Source of the DNA: Azohydromonas aeria
Lineage (GTDB): Bacteria > Pseudomonadota > Gammaproteobacteria > Burkholderiales > Burkholderiaceae_C
Assembly: GCF_009760915.1 (NCBI RefSeq)
Contig: NZ_VIDQ01000045.1
Coordinates: 1-58,569 of the forward strand
Direction of reading: 5' to 3'
DNA length: 58,569 bases
Within the stretch, counting starts at the first letter, position 1. Every line of letters starts with the position of its first letter. A program made the translations under genes and the position numbers. Of the stretch, positions 1-8,425 are shown piece by piece. The notes below the pieces were generated by a model that saw nothing but the letters and a program-made list of their open reading frames with translations, ran no database searches and had not been told where the DNA came from.

Positions 1-2
1 CG

Positions 3-245
3 GACGAGGCGCTGTACCTGAGCAGCGCCGACTGGATGAGCCGCAACATGCTGCGCCGCGTGGAGGTGGCCTGGCCGGTGGACGAGCCGGCGCAGCGCCA
101 GCGCGTCATCGACGAGTGCCTGGTGCCTTACCTGCACGACGCGCGCGACGCCTGGGCGCTGCAGGGCGACGGCAGCTGGCGCAGCCTGGCCGTGGCCGGC
201 GGCGCGGGCGCGCAGCCGGCGCTGATGGGCCTGTACCAGGGGTGA
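3..245 (+). CDS. ppk1: Polyphosphate kinase 1, C-terminal end (partial)
   Basis: Only the last 80 codons are inside the window; the gene enters from the left edge in the frame starting at base 3. The translated tail contains SSADWMSRNMLRRVEV followed by a P-E-P-rich stretch and a short Trp/Asp-containing end, which is the hallmark C-terminus of Ppk1, the enzyme that reversibly polymerises the gamma-phosphate of ATP into polyphosphate. The R-N-M-xx-R-V-E-V segment belongs to the C2 catalytic domain. It converges on the acyltransferase gene that ends at 306. Identification rests on about 80 residues but the motif is very specific. The catalytic histidines lie upstream of the window and cannot be judged. 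Confidence 0.88.
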   Translation, partial: DEALYLSSADWMSRNMLRRVEVAWPVDEPAQRQRVIDECLVPYLHDARDAWALQGDGSWRSLAVAGGAGAQPALMGLYQG

Positions 246-305
246 CGGGCAGGGGCCGGGTCCTGGCCGCGACGATGGCGTGACGGCCCGTGCAGCCGCC
301 CGGGC

Positions 306-1148
306 TCAGGCCGCGCCCGTCGCGCCCGTCGCGCCCGTCGTGCCCGTGAAATGGCGCCGGTAGCTGTCGGGCAGGTCCTGCAGGCGCAGCATCAGCGGCA
401 GGTCGGCGGTGTTGAAGTCCGGGTCCCAGGCCGGCGCACCCAGCACGCGCGCGCCGCAGCGCAGGTAGCCGCGGATCAGCGGCGGGGCTTCGACACTCAG
501 GCCCGCGCGCAACGACGCCAGCGGCAGCGGCAGGCGCGGGCGCACCTGCATGTCCACCGGCGCCAGGTGCGTGCGGCGCAGCTGCTCCCACAGGCTGGCC
601 GCGGCGTGGCCGCCGTCGCGCATGGACAGGCTGCCGCAGCCGATGACGGTCTCGAAGCCGTTGCGCTGCATGAACGCGGCCAGCGCCGACCACAGCAGCA
701 GGATCACGCCGCCGCTGCGCCAGCGGCTGTCGATGCAGGAGCGGCCGAGCTCGGCCATGCGCGCGCGCATCGGGCGCAGGCGCACCAGGTCGAACTCCAG
801 GTCGCTGTAGAAGCCGCCGGCCATGCGCGCGCCTTCGGGCGTGAGCACGCGGTAGGTGCCCACCACCTGCGCGGGCGCGTCAACCGTGGCCTGGGTGCGC
901 ACCAGCAGGTGCTCGCAGTAGCGGTCGAAGAGGTCGGCATCGACGCCTTCGGGCGTGCCCGCGGGCGGGCGCAGCCGCGCGCCCATTTCCTTGGCGAACA
1001 CCTGGTGGCGCAGGCGCTGGGCCTGTTCCACCTCGTCCTCGTAGCGGGCCCAGACGGCTTCCAGGCGCGCGGGACGCTCCCGCTCCGAGGGTACTGCGTC
1101 GTGGGGCGCGGTCGTCGCGGCGGCGGGGAGGATGAGCGTCGTTTCCAT
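306..1148 (-). CDS. olsB: OlsB-like GNAT N-acyltransferase (ornithine lipid synthesis)
   Basis: A 280-residue protein with the Acetyltransf_5 (OlsB/hemolysin-type GNAT) pattern: Q-RLRHQVFAKEMGA near residue 50, YCEHLLVR about 80, VVGTYRVLTPE about 100, ELGRSCID about 140 and FETVIGCGSLSM about 170. OlsB transfers a 3-hydroxyacyl group from acyl carrier protein to ornithine, giving lyso-ornithine lipid. No olsA is adjacent, so the second step must be encoded elsewhere. The ATG at 1148 was chosen because it directly precedes family-like sequence; the frame stays open further upstream. The C-terminus is extended by a Thr-Gly-Ala repeat encoded by a 9-bp tandem repeat. Substrate specificity is inferred from family only. 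Confidence 0.75.
   Translation of the reverse strand: METTLILPAAATTAPHDAVPSERERPARLEAVWARYEDEVEQAQRLRHQVFAKEMGARLRPPAGTPEGVDADLFDRYCEHLLVRTQATVDAPAQVVGTYRVLTPEGARMAGGFYSDLEFDLVRLRPMRARMAELGRSCIDSRWRSGGVILLLWSALAAFMQRNGFETVIGCGSLSMRDGGHAAASLWEQLRRTHLAPVDMQVRPRLPLPLASLRAGLSVEAPPLIRGYLRCGARVLGAPAWDPDFNTADLPLMLRLQDLPDSYRRHFTGTTGATGATGAA
312..347. repeat. 9-bp tandem repeat, four copies, in the olsB 3' end
   Basis: Four consecutive units at 312-320, 321-329, 330-338 (cgcgcccgt, identical) and 339-347 (cgtgcccgt, one change). Because the unit is nine bases, copy-number changes preserve the reading frame and only add or remove a Thr-Gly-Ala triplet at the extreme C-terminus of the acyltransferase. 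Confidence 0.9.
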
Positions 1149-1224
1149 GGCCTGCCATGCTCGGCAGCGCCGATGACAAGCCCGTGAAGGAGCCGTGACC
1201 GAGCGATGACGGCGGCAGCCCGCG

Positions 1225-2019
1225 TCAGGCGCCGTGCGCGGCGGTGCCGCGCTGCAGCCAGTGGGCGATGCGCGCCACGACCCAGTCGGCGTCGTCCAGC
1301 GGCAGGTCGTGCCCGGCATCGGGGTGCAGCTGCAGCGGCAGGCGCCAGTGCGCCGCCAGCGCCGCGGAGCAGCGCGCGTCCACCAGCGCATCCCGGGCCG
1401 CGGCCAGCAGCAGCATCGGCATCGCCGGTGCCGCGGCCGGCGCACGGAAGGCGGCCGCGGCGGCAAGCTGGCGCAGGGCGTTGAGCCGCGACACCGGCCG
1501 CTCGCGCCGCAGCGCCAGCCAGTGCGGCGGCACCTCGGTGCGGCAGCGGCTGGTCAGGCGCAGGATGGCGGCCTCGCGGGCCGCGTCGTCACGGCCCAGC
1601 AGCAGCGCGGGCAGTGCCGCCAGGCCGGCCGGGCGCAGCCGCCACCACCAGGGGCTCAGGCCGCGCAGGCTGGTGTTGATCAGCACGGCGGCGGCGATGT
1701 CCTCAGGACAGGCGCGAGCCCACGCCAGCGCCGCCATCGCGCCCAGCGACATCGCCACCACGTGGAAGGGGCCGGCCGCTCGTTGCGCGCGCAATTGCGC
1801 CCGGCACTCGGCCACCATGGACTCGATGCGCAGGGAGCTGCGCTGCCGGTGCAGCACGCCGCTGCCCGGCAGGTCCGGCATGAACACGCGCCCGGGCAGC
1901 TGCCGCGCCAGGAGCTCGGGGAAGTCTCCCCAGTGGCCGGCCTCGCGTGTGAGCCCGCGCAGCAGCACCCAGGTGCGCGCCGCGGCGCCGGCCCCGCCGG
2001 GTTGCGGCAGCGCGCTCAT
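1225..2019 (-). CDS. Alpha/beta hydrolase
   Basis: A 264-residue alpha/beta-hydrolase-fold protein. Visible elements are the HG-like oxyanion strand WVLLRGLTREAGHW (17-30), the MPDLPGSG turn (47-54), the nucleophile elbow VVAMSLGAMAAL with Ser91 (an A-x-S-x-G variant of GxSxG), an acid candidate in AARDALVDAR and the late histidine in DAGHDLPL. It lies between an M14 peptidase gene and the acyltransferase gene on the same strand (gaps of about 76 bases each), so the three may be cotranscribed, together with the basic protein upstream. The substrate cannot be told; epoxide hydrolase, esterase and acyl-transfer roles are all possible for this superfamily. Confidence 0.8.
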   Translation of the reverse strand: MSALPQPGGAGAAARTWVLLRGLTREAGHWGDFPELLARQLPGRVFMPDLPGSGVLHRQRSSLRIESMVAECRAQLRAQRAAGPFHVVAMSLGAMAALAWARACPEDIAAAVLINTSLRGLSPWWWRLRPAGLAALPALLLGRDDAAREAAILRLTSRCRTEVPPHWLALRRERPVSRLNALRQLAAAAAFRAPAAAPAMPMLLLAAARDALVDARCSAALAAHWRLPLQLHPDAGHDLPLDDADWVVARIAHWLQRGTAAHGA

Positions 2020-2095
2020 TGGGGCCCCCTCGCGCCGTGCGCGGTCCCGCCGAGCGGGACCGCGCGCCGCCTTCGAAGCGGCCGCGCGGCGGCGC

Positions 2096-3112
2096 TCACG
2101 CCGCGTACCAGCGCCGCAGCGCCAGGTGCAGCTGCCGCTCGCGCTCGGCCCCGGCCGGGCGCCAGGCGTGGTGGCTGAAGGCGGCGCGCGCGGCCAGCTC
2201 CAGCCAGGCCAGGTGGCGGCGCAGCACGCGCGCGTGGCGGTGGTCCGGCAGCGGGTTGAACAGCCCTTGCGCCGACAGCAGCTGGCGCGGGTTCTTGCGC
2301 ACCCACAGCCACGAGCCCATCTCCAGCGTCAGCGGCAGGAAGGTGCGGCCGGGTTCGGCGCAGGCGCGGCGGTAGAGGAAGTCCCACAGGTCGCCATGCG
2401 CCAGGTAGTGGCGGCTTTGCGGCTCGAACACGTAACGGTGCCGCGGCAGGGCGTCGTCGAGCAGACCCGAGAGCGCGTGCAGCTCCGGCAGGTGCGGCAC
2501 CGGCGCGCGCGTGCCGGCGTAGGGAAACCACAGCCGGTCGCACAGGCCGAAGCCGGAGTGGCAGTCCACGGCGAGGCTGAACTCGTGGCTCAGCAGCTCG
2601 CGCTCGACCACCGCGCACAGCGCCTGGCTCTCGGGCTGCAGCGGCGCGTGGCGCGGGCCGCGGTACCAGGGCAGGCGGCGCGTGAGGCGCTGGCCGCCCA
2701 CCAGCGGCGCCACGGGCTCCAGCGCATCCGCCGGCGCGTTGCGCATCAGGTCCACGCCCTGCGGGTTGGCGCGGGTGCCGGCCAGCAGCCCGCCCGGGTT
2801 GACCACGGGCATGAACACCAGCCGCATGCGCTCCAGCTGCTGCTGCAGCAGCGCGTCCCAGCGCAGCCGCGTCAGCACGCTGCGCAGGAAGCACAGCACC
2901 ACGGCGGCGCCGATGCGCTCCAGGCCATGCACGCCGCCGAAGAAGCCCGCGGCCGGCACGTCCGGCGCCGGGTTGCCCAGGCTCAAAGCCAGCACCGGCA
3001 GCCGGCGCCCGCCCGATTCGACCTCGCACACGCTGCGCACCTGCAGCTGCGGCGAGGCGCCGTCCAGCAACTGCTGCAGCTCGATCAGCTCGGCGGGTTC
3101 GCGGGCATCCAA
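2096..3112 (-). CDS. M14-family zinc metallopeptidase / AstE-type deacylase
   Basis: A 338-residue protein of the M14 carboxypeptidase / succinylglutamate desuccinylase superfamily. The zinc-site motif HxxE is seen in GGVHGLERIG, the substrate-binding NPQGVDLMRN follows, the third zinc ligand is in the DCHSG motif, and a catalytic glutamate candidate is in TLEMGSW. Members remove C-terminal residues from peptides or acyl groups from amino acids. The open frame begins with TTG at 3112; no ATG or GTG lies upstream in frame before the preceding gene, so TTG is the best start although the N-terminus is uncertain. It sits on the same strand as the hydrolase downstream and the Ala-rich protein upstream. 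Confidence 0.75.
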   Translation of the reverse strand: MDAREPAELIELQQLLDGASPQLQVRSVCEVESGGRRLPVLALSLGNPAPDVPAAGFFGGVHGLERIGAAVVLCFLRSVLTRLRWDALLQQQLERMRLVFMPVVNPGGLLAGTRANPQGVDLMRNAPADALEPVAPLVGGQRLTRRLPWYRGPRHAPLQPESQALCAVVERELLSHEFSLAVDCHSGFGLCDRLWFPYAGTRAPVPHLPELHALSGLLDDALPRHRYVFEPQSRHYLAHGDLWDFLYRRACAEPGRTFLPLTLEMGSWLWVRKNPRQLLSAQGLFNPLPDHRHARVLRRHLAWLELAARAAFSHHAWRPAGAERERQLHLALRRWYAA

Positions 3113-3191
3113 GGCGACCTCTTCGATGACGGCATGCCGGCCGGCACACCCCGGGCGCGGCTGGGGCAGGCGGTGCGCCCGCAGGAGCGCG

Positions 3192-3767
3192 TCAGCCCTT
3201 TTTCGGGCGCCCGGCCTTCAGCGGCGTCAGCTCGGCCAGCGCGGCCTGCAGCTTCACGTCGTCGAGCGCCGCCAGGGCATGCAGCCCGGCGCGCAGCAGC
3301 TCGCTCTTCTTGACCGGCCGCTTGAAGCCCAGCGCCCGGTCCTTGAGCACCGCGATGAGGGCGAAGTCGGCGCGCGGCATGGTGAAGCTGTCGCGCACGA
3401 GCTTGGGCTTGGCGTGGGCCTTGTCCTGCTTCTCCTGCTTCACCGGCTCGGCGGCGGCTTCCGGCCTGGGTGCCTTGGCGTCCTTTGCAGCTTGCCCCGC
3501 GCCGAGGCCTGCGGCGGGTTTCACCGCTGCTGCGGGGGCTGCCGTGCCGGTTGCCGCGCGCGGGGGCCTGCTCTTCCTCGGGGCCTTGGCCGCGGCGGCG
3601 CCCGCGTCGGCCAGGGCGGCTGCAGCCGCGGCCGCCACCGGCTTGACCGCCGCGGCGGGCTCGGCCCCCGGGCTGGCCGCCGTTGCGGCGACCGGTGTCG
3701 CGGGCGCGACCGGCACGGCCTGCTCGGTTGCGGTGGCCAGCACGTCGGGTTCGATCTTGCGTCCCAT
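3192..3767 (-). CDS. Ala/Lys-rich basic protein with RHH-like C-terminal domain
   Basis: A 191-residue protein with two parts. The first 110 residues are low-complexity Ala-Pro-Lys (histone-H1-like linker), and the last 75 form a compact domain with KLVRDSFTMPRADFALI, KKSELLRAGLHAL and a terminal GRPKKG tail. That C-terminal pattern recurs in Burkholderiales proteins annotated as DNA-binding or hypothetical, and its strand-helix-helix layout suggests a ribbon-helix-helix fold. Two ATGs are available; 3767 was preferred to 3773 because the GGAAGG ribosome-binding site lies 7 bases before it and only one base before the other. A perfect 19-bp palindrome sits just upstream, consistent with autorepression. 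Function is not established. Confidence 0.65.
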   Translation of the reverse strand: MGRKIEPDVLATATEQAVPVAPATPVAATAASPGAEPAAAVKPVAAAAAAALADAGAAAAKAPRKSRPPRAATGTAAPAAAVKPAAGLGAGQAAKDAKAPRPEAAAEPVKQEKQDKAHAKPKLVRDSFTMPRADFALIAVLKDRALGFKRPVKKSELLRAGLHALAALDDVKLQAALAELTPLKAGRPKKG

Positions 3768-3785
3768 CTTCATCCCTTCCGAATT

Positions 3786-3804
3786 GGTATAAACGATTTA
3801 TACC
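3786..3804. promoter_or_regulatory. Palindromic operator upstream of the Ala-rich DNA-binding protein
   Basis: GGTATAAA-CGA-TTTATACC, perfect 8-bp arms around a 3-bp centre, ends 13 bases before the ATG at 3773. It is an AT-rich island in GC-rich DNA and could overlap the promoter. The adjacent gene encodes a putative DNA-binding protein, so autoregulation is the simplest reading (inference). Confidence 0.6.
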
Positions 3805-3959
3805 TTTCTCGGGGGGGATTGTGAAGCGGCATGGGGGTGCAGCCGAGGCGGGCGACGAATCCGCCGTCCCGGCCTCCTGGCCCCGTGCCGTGGTGGCCGG
3901 CGCCTTGCCGGCTGTTCTGCATCCGGCTGACGCCCCGGCCGGCCCTGGAGAATGGACGC

Positions 3960-4952
3960 ATGACCCGCTCCCACCGCCGTTCACCGTCACCTTCCCGCCG
4001 CGACCTCCTCGCCGCCGCGCTGGCCCTGGCCGCCGCGCCGCTGGCGCGGGCCCAGGCCTGGCCGAGCAGACCCATCACGCTGGTGGTGCCCTTCGGTCCC
4101 GGCGGCATCGCCGACCTCACGGCGCGCGCCGTGGCGCAGGCCATGGCCAGGACGCTGGGCCAGGCCATCGTCATCGACAACAAGCCCAGCGCCGGCAGCA
4201 TCGTCGCCTCGCAGGCCGTGGCCCAGGCCGCGCCCGACGGCTACACGGTGCTGCTGATGAGCAACGCCAACGCCGTCAGCGAAGGGCTGTTCAGGAAGCT
4301 GCCCTTCAATGCCGTGCGCGACTTCGCGCCCGTCGGGACGCTGGGCTTCTTCGACCTGGCGGCGTTCGTGGACCACGGCTCGCGCTTCAGGAGCCTGGCC
4401 GAGGTGATCGCCTACGCCCGCGCCAATCCGGGCAAGCTCACCATCGGCACCATCTCCATCGGCAGCACCCAGCACCTGGCGGCCGAGCTGTTCAAGACCG
4501 CCGCGGGCATCGACGCGGTGATCGTCCCGTACAAGGCTTCCGGCGCGGTGCTGACCGCGCTGCGCGCCGGCGAGATCGACCTGGGCTTCGAGATCCTGGG
4601 CCCGTTCCTGTCGCAGCTCTCCGGCAGCACGCTGCGCGCACTGGCCGTGACTTCCAGCAGGCGCTTCCCGTCGCTGCCGGAGGTGCCCACGGTGCAGGAG
4701 GCGGGCGTGCGCGGTTACGACGTGGCCTCGTGGAATGCGCTGGCGGTGCCGGCGAAGACGCCGCCGGCTGTCGTCGAGCGCCTGAATGCCGCCGCCAACG
4801 ACGCGCTCCGGCAGGCCGAGGTGCGGCAGCAGCTGCAAAAGCTGGGCGTGCGCGCCCAGGGCGGCACGCCGCAGGAGCTGCAGGCGCTGCTGGCCTCGGA
4901 GATCAAGCGCTGGGCCGGCGTGATCGCGGAGGCGAAGATCGAGCGGCAGTGA
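3960..4952 (+). CDS. Bug/TctC-family periplasmic solute-binding receptor
   Basis: A 330-residue tripartite-tricarboxylate-transporter receptor. The N-terminus carries a twin-arginine-like signal (SRRDLLAAALALAAAPLARAQA), then the family block WPSRPITLVVPFGPGG, the VIDNKPSAGS loop, PDGYTVLL, and LPEVPTVQEAG near residue 240. Such proteins capture carboxylates in the periplasm; in Burkholderiales most are solitary, as here, with no TctA or TctB membrane gene nearby. The ATG at 3960 has a GGAG site 8 bases upstream and directly precedes the signal; an earlier in-frame ATG at 3831 would give an unlikely N-terminal extension. The ligand cannot be predicted. Confidence 0.88.
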   Translation: MTRSHRRSPSPSRRDLLAAALALAAAPLARAQAWPSRPITLVVPFGPGGIADLTARAVAQAMARTLGQAIVIDNKPSAGSIVASQAVAQAAPDGYTVLLMSNANAVSEGLFRKLPFNAVRDFAPVGTLGFFDLAAFVDHGSRFRSLAEVIAYARANPGKLTIGTISIGSTQHLAAELFKTAAGIDAVIVPYKASGAVLTALRAGEIDLGFEILGPFLSQLSGSTLRALAVTSSRRFPSLPEVPTVQEAGVRGYDVASWNALAVPAKTPPAVVERLNAAANDALRQAEVRQQLQKLGVRAQGGTPQELQALLASEIKRWAGVIAEAKIERQ

Positions 4953-5139
4953 GGCGAGAGGCGCCACCGGGCCGTGTCGGAGGGCACCTACACGGCCGCG
5001 CGCCTTCTTCCGTCCGGCAAAGCGGCCATCGTCTTTTTGTGCTCCTGGGCATCGGCCGGGAAAATATCCCCAATCGTTCAGCAAAAGTATCGGCATTCAA
5101 AACGATGAATGCCGGGCTGCTGGACAGCAGGAGCAAACG

Positions 5140-5304
5140 ATGCTGAAACAACTCAAGTCCAACGTGTATTTCCTGGTCCTGGCCCTGGGCCTGGCGGCCT
5201 CGGGCAGCCAGATCTACGCGCAGTCGGAAGACGTGATCGCGGATTTCGGCGCCTGCCTGGCCACGAATCCGCCGGCGGATTGCAAGAACATCATGCCGCG
5301 CTGA
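5140..5304 (+). CDS. Small secreted protein, 54 residues
   Basis: A short open frame preceded by a good ribosome-binding site (AGGAG, 6 bases before ATG). The product begins MLKQLKSNVYFLVLALGLAASG, a basic start plus hydrophobic core typical of a signal peptide, with likely cleavage after IYA. The mature part is about 30 residues, acidic, and has two cysteines (GACLATNPPADC) that could form a disulfide. It stands alone between a Bug receptor and a histidine kinase. I do not recognise the family. Signal peptide plus strong ribosome-binding site make it a credible real gene. Confidence 0.6.
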   Translation: MLKQLKSNVYFLVLALGLAASGSQIYAQSEDVIADFGACLATNPPADCKNIMPR

Positions 5305-5557
5305 GCGGCACCATCGAATATTGAACGGCGCAGCCCTCGGCGGGTTTTGCCCGCAGTGGAAATGCAGATGCCTGAATTTTTTGGGGCTGCCCGAACCGTG
5401 ATGGATTGCGGACATTCCATAATCGCAATTCGTAGGCCATTTTCAGCGCGGTGAAGCGGGCGCAGCGCGGCAACGTCGCCGCCGGGCTGCGGATTCACCG
5501 GTACATGGCACGCGCGCAACGCGCCTGCCCGAGCGTTGGAGCGACACTGCGGCGGCG

Positions 5558-7555
5558 ATGCCAGATCCCACGACGCCTCCAGCCCCGCCGACCCCGCCCA
5601 CCCCGCCTGACGGCACACCCCCGATGCGCGAGCAGCTCGACGCCCTGCGCGAGAGCGAGGCGCGCTGGCGCGGGCTGTTCGAGCGCATGGTCGAGGGCTT
5701 CTTCGTGGGCCAGGCGCTGCGCGACGCGGCCGGGCGCATGACCGACTTCCGCTTCGTCGAGGCCAATCCGGCCTTCGAGCGGCTGACCGGCATTCCCGTG
5801 ACGCAGGCACTCGGCCGCTCGGTGCGCGAGGCCATTCCCGGCGTGCAAGACGAGCTCATCGCCGCCTACGCGCGGGTCGTGGACACGGGCGAGCCCGCGG
5901 AGTTCGAGGTGCGCATCGCCGCGCTCAACGACCGCTGGTACGAGGCCCGGGCACGCGCCATCGGCCACGACCAGTTCTCGGTGCTGTTCCTGGAGATCAC
6001 GCAGCGCAAGGCGGCCGAAACCGCGCTGGTGCTCAGCGAGAAGCGCTTCCGGCTTATGGCCGACGCGGTGCCGCAGATCGTCTGGATCACCGACGCCGAC
6101 GGGCGCACCGAGTTCTTCAACCGCCACTGGTACGCCTACACCGGGCTGACGGGCTATCCCGGCAACGCCGCCGACGTGGCCGCCACGGTCGTGCACCCGC
6201 AGGACCGCGAGCTGACCATGGCGCGCTTCAACCAGGCCCGCGCCACGGGCACGGCCTTCGCGGTCGAGCACCGCATCCGCGGCGCGTCGGGCCAGTACCG
6301 CTGGTTCCTGGTGCGCGCCGAGCCCTACGTCGATCCGGCCAGCGGCCAGGTGACGCAGTGGTACGGCTCGTCGGTGGACATCCACGACCGCAAGCTGGCC
6401 GAGGAGAGCCTGCGCGCCAGCGAGGCGCGCTACCGCACGCTGTTCGAGTCGATCGACGAGGGCTTCTGCATCCTGCAGGTCATCTTCGATGAGGCGGGCC
6501 AACCGCACGACTACCGCTTCCTGGAGACGAACCCGGCCTTCGAGCGCCACACCGGCATGGTGGGCGCGCTGGGGCGCACGGCGCGCGAGCTGGTGCCGGG
6601 CCTGGAGCCCTCCTGGGCCGAGACCTACGGCCACGTGGCGCGCAGCGGCGAGGCCCTGCGCTTCGAGGAGCACGCGCCTTCCATGGGGCGCTGGTTCGAC
6701 GTCTTCGCCTTCCGCGTCGGCCCGGCCGAGGAGCGCAAGGTGGCGCTGCTGTTCAGCGACATCACGCAGCGCAAGCACGCGGAGCAGGCGCTGCGCGAGG
6801 CCGACGTGCGCAAGGACGAGTTCCTGGCCACGCTGGCGCACGAGCTGCGCAACCCGCTGGCGCCGATCTCCAACGGGCTGGCGATCCTGCGCCACGCCGA
6901 CACCGCCAGCCCGGCGGGCCTGCGCGCCCGCGCGCTCATGGAGCGCCAGCTGGCGCAGCTGGTGCGCCTGGTGGACGACCTGCTCGACGTCTCGCGCGTG
7001 AGCCAGGGCAAGGTCGAGCTGCGCAAGGCGCTCGTGCCGCTGCACGCGGTGGTGGACCTGGCGCTGGAGACCAGCCGTCCGCTCATCGAGGCCGGGCGCC
7101 ACGCGCTCACGGTGACGCTTCCACCCGAGCCCGTGACGCTGCACGCCGACGCCACGCGGCTGGCGCAGGTGCTGGGCAACCTGCTCAACAACGCCGCCAA
7201 GTACACGCCCGATGGCGGGCGCATCGTGCTGTCCGCGCGATGCCGGCCGGATGCGCGCGTGGCCATTGCCGTCAGCGACAACGGCATTGGCATCCCGGCG
7301 CCGATGCTGGGCCAGGTGTTCGGCCTATTCACGCAGGTGGGCAGCGCGCTGGAGCGCGCGCAGGGCGGCCTGGGCATCGGGCTGTCGCTGGCGCGGCGGC
7401 TGGTGGAGCTGCACGGCGGCCACATCAGCGCCGACAGCGCCGGGCCCGGTTGCGGCAGCACCTTCACGGTCGAGCTGCCGGTGGCCGACGCTGCCGGCGC
7501 GGCGCCGCTCACGCCGGCGGCACCGGCGCCAGCACCTCGCCCTGCGGGCGCCTGA
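5558..7555 (+). CDS. Triple-PAS sensor histidine kinase
   Basis: A 665-residue cytoplasmic-looking sensor kinase without obvious membrane segments. A proline-rich start is followed by three PAS domains (about 28-150, 165-285 and 288-410), each ending in an ITQRK or IHDRK-type PAC motif, then the HisKA domain with the phosphoacceptor in LAHELRNPLAPI (His428), and a HATPase_c domain with N box LGNLLNNAAKYT, G1 DNGIGIP and G2 GGLGIGLSLARR. The first and third PAS domains share an unusual PHDYRF/FLETNPAFERHTG-type block, suggesting duplication. No response regulator is adjacent. ATG 5558 has no strong ribosome-binding site; MREQLDAL at 5624 is an alternative start. Its 3' end overlaps the convergent lysR by 47 bp. 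Confidence 0.85.
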   Translation: MPDPTTPPAPPTPPTPPDGTPPMREQLDALRESEARWRGLFERMVEGFFVGQALRDAAGRMTDFRFVEANPAFERLTGIPVTQALGRSVREAIPGVQDELIAAYARVVDTGEPAEFEVRIAALNDRWYEARARAIGHDQFSVLFLEITQRKAAETALVLSEKRFRLMADAVPQIVWITDADGRTEFFNRHWYAYTGLTGYPGNAADVAATVVHPQDRELTMARFNQARATGTAFAVEHRIRGASGQYRWFLVRAEPYVDPASGQVTQWYGSSVDIHDRKLAEESLRASEARYRTLFESIDEGFCILQVIFDEAGQPHDYRFLETNPAFERHTGMVGALGRTARELVPGLEPSWAETYGHVARSGEALRFEEHAPSMGRWFDVFAFRVGPAEERKVALLFSDITQRKHAEQALREADVRKDEFLATLAHELRNPLAPISNGLAILRHADTASPAGLRARALMERQLAQLVRLVDDLLDVSRVSQGKVELRKALVPLHAVVDLALETSRPLIEAGRHALTVTLPPEPVTLHADATRLAQVLGNLLNNAAKYTPDGGRIVLSARCRPDARVAIAVSDNGIGIPAPMLGQVFGLFTQVGSALERAQGGLGIGLSLARRLVELHGGHISADSAGPGCGSTFTVELPVADAAGAAPLTPAAPAPAPRPAGA

Positions 7556-8417
7556 GCAGCGACCTGAGCAGCGGCGGCTCGAAGTGCCGCTGCACCGTGA
7601 TCCCGTAGAACGACTCGTGGAGCTGCGGCACCACCGCGTACTCCACCAGCACGCCGTCGCGCAGCTCGTCCTGCACTACCACGGAGGGCAGCAGCGCGAC
7701 GCTGCCGCAATCGCGCGCCAGCAGCCGCAGCAGCGCCATGTCGTCCACCTCGGCGCGCAGCCGGTAGCGGATGCCCAGCTGCTCGCACAGCATCTCGAAG
7801 CCGGCGCGGATGTCGTTGTCGCGCCCGGGCAGCAGCAGCGGCACGTCGGCCAGGTCCTGCGGGAAGCGAAAGGGCTGGCCCGCCGGGCGCGGCCGCCCCA
7901 CCAGGCTCACCGGCTGGCGCGCGATGCGGCGGCAGCGCCAGTGCGCCTCGGCGGTGGCCTGCACCGCGCGGTTGGACAGCACCAGGTCGAGCTTGTGCAC
8001 CTTCAGCCGCGCCAGCAGCTCGTCGAGGCTGCCCGACTGCAGGATCAACTCCACGTCCTCGCGCTCCAGCAGCGGGCGCAGGAAGTTCTCCTGGAAGTTG
8101 CGCGACAGCGTCGCCACCGCGCCCAGGCGCAGCACCTGGTGCTCGTGGCGGCGCCCGTCGCGCAGCAGCGCCATCAGCTCCGAGCCCGAGGCGAAGATCG
8201 ATTCGGCATAGGACAGCGCCAGGCGCCCGGCCTCGGTGAGCTCCAGCGCGCGGCCCCTGCGCTCGAACAGCGCCTGGCCGAGTTGCTCCTCCAGCTGGCG
8301 GATCTGCGTGGACAGGGCCGACTGCGACACGTGCAGGCCCTGCGCCGCGCGCGTGAGGTTGCCCTCCTTGGCGACGGCCCAGAAGTAGTGCAGGTGGTGG
8401 AAGTTCAGGCGCTGCAT
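7509..8417 (-). CDS. LysR-family regulator (NhaR-like) divergent from dabBA
   Basis: A 302-residue LysR-type regulator. The winged HTH occupies about residues 3-62 (FHHLHYFWAVAKEGNLTRAA, then LHVSQSALSTQIRQLE) and the rest is the co-inducer-binding domain with LGAVATLSRN and LLLPGRDND. The N-terminal HHLHYFWAVA block resembles the NhaR subgroup. The start at 8417 gives the canonical N-terminus; the frame is open far upstream across dabB but that is codon-bias shadow. The gene is divergent from dabB-dabA with 126 bp between them, which contains an 8-bp inverted repeat, so control of inorganic-carbon uptake is the likely job (inference from position). It overlaps the kinase gene tail to tail. 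Confidence 0.88.
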   Translation of the reverse strand: MQRLNFHHLHYFWAVAKEGNLTRAAQGLHVSQSALSTQIRQLEEQLGQALFERRGRALELTEAGRLALSYAESIFASGSELMALLRDGRRHEHQVLRLGAVATLSRNFQENFLRPLLEREDVELILQSGSLDELLARLKVHKLDLVLSNRAVQATAEAHWRCRRIARQPVSLVGRPRPAGQPFRFPQDLADVPLLLPGRDNDIRAGFEMLCEQLGIRYRLRAEVDDMALLRLLARDCGSVALLPSVVVQDELRDGVLVEYAVVPQLHESFYGITVQRHFEPPLLRSLLRRPQGEVLAPVPPA

Positions 8418-8425
8418 GGCCGGGG

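Noticed and set aside
1244..3313. 689-codon plus-strand open frame opposite hydrolase and peptidase genes
   Set aside because: Composition is typical of GC-bias shadow (Arg/Ser/Ala), no motif, and both opposite-strand genes have clear family features.
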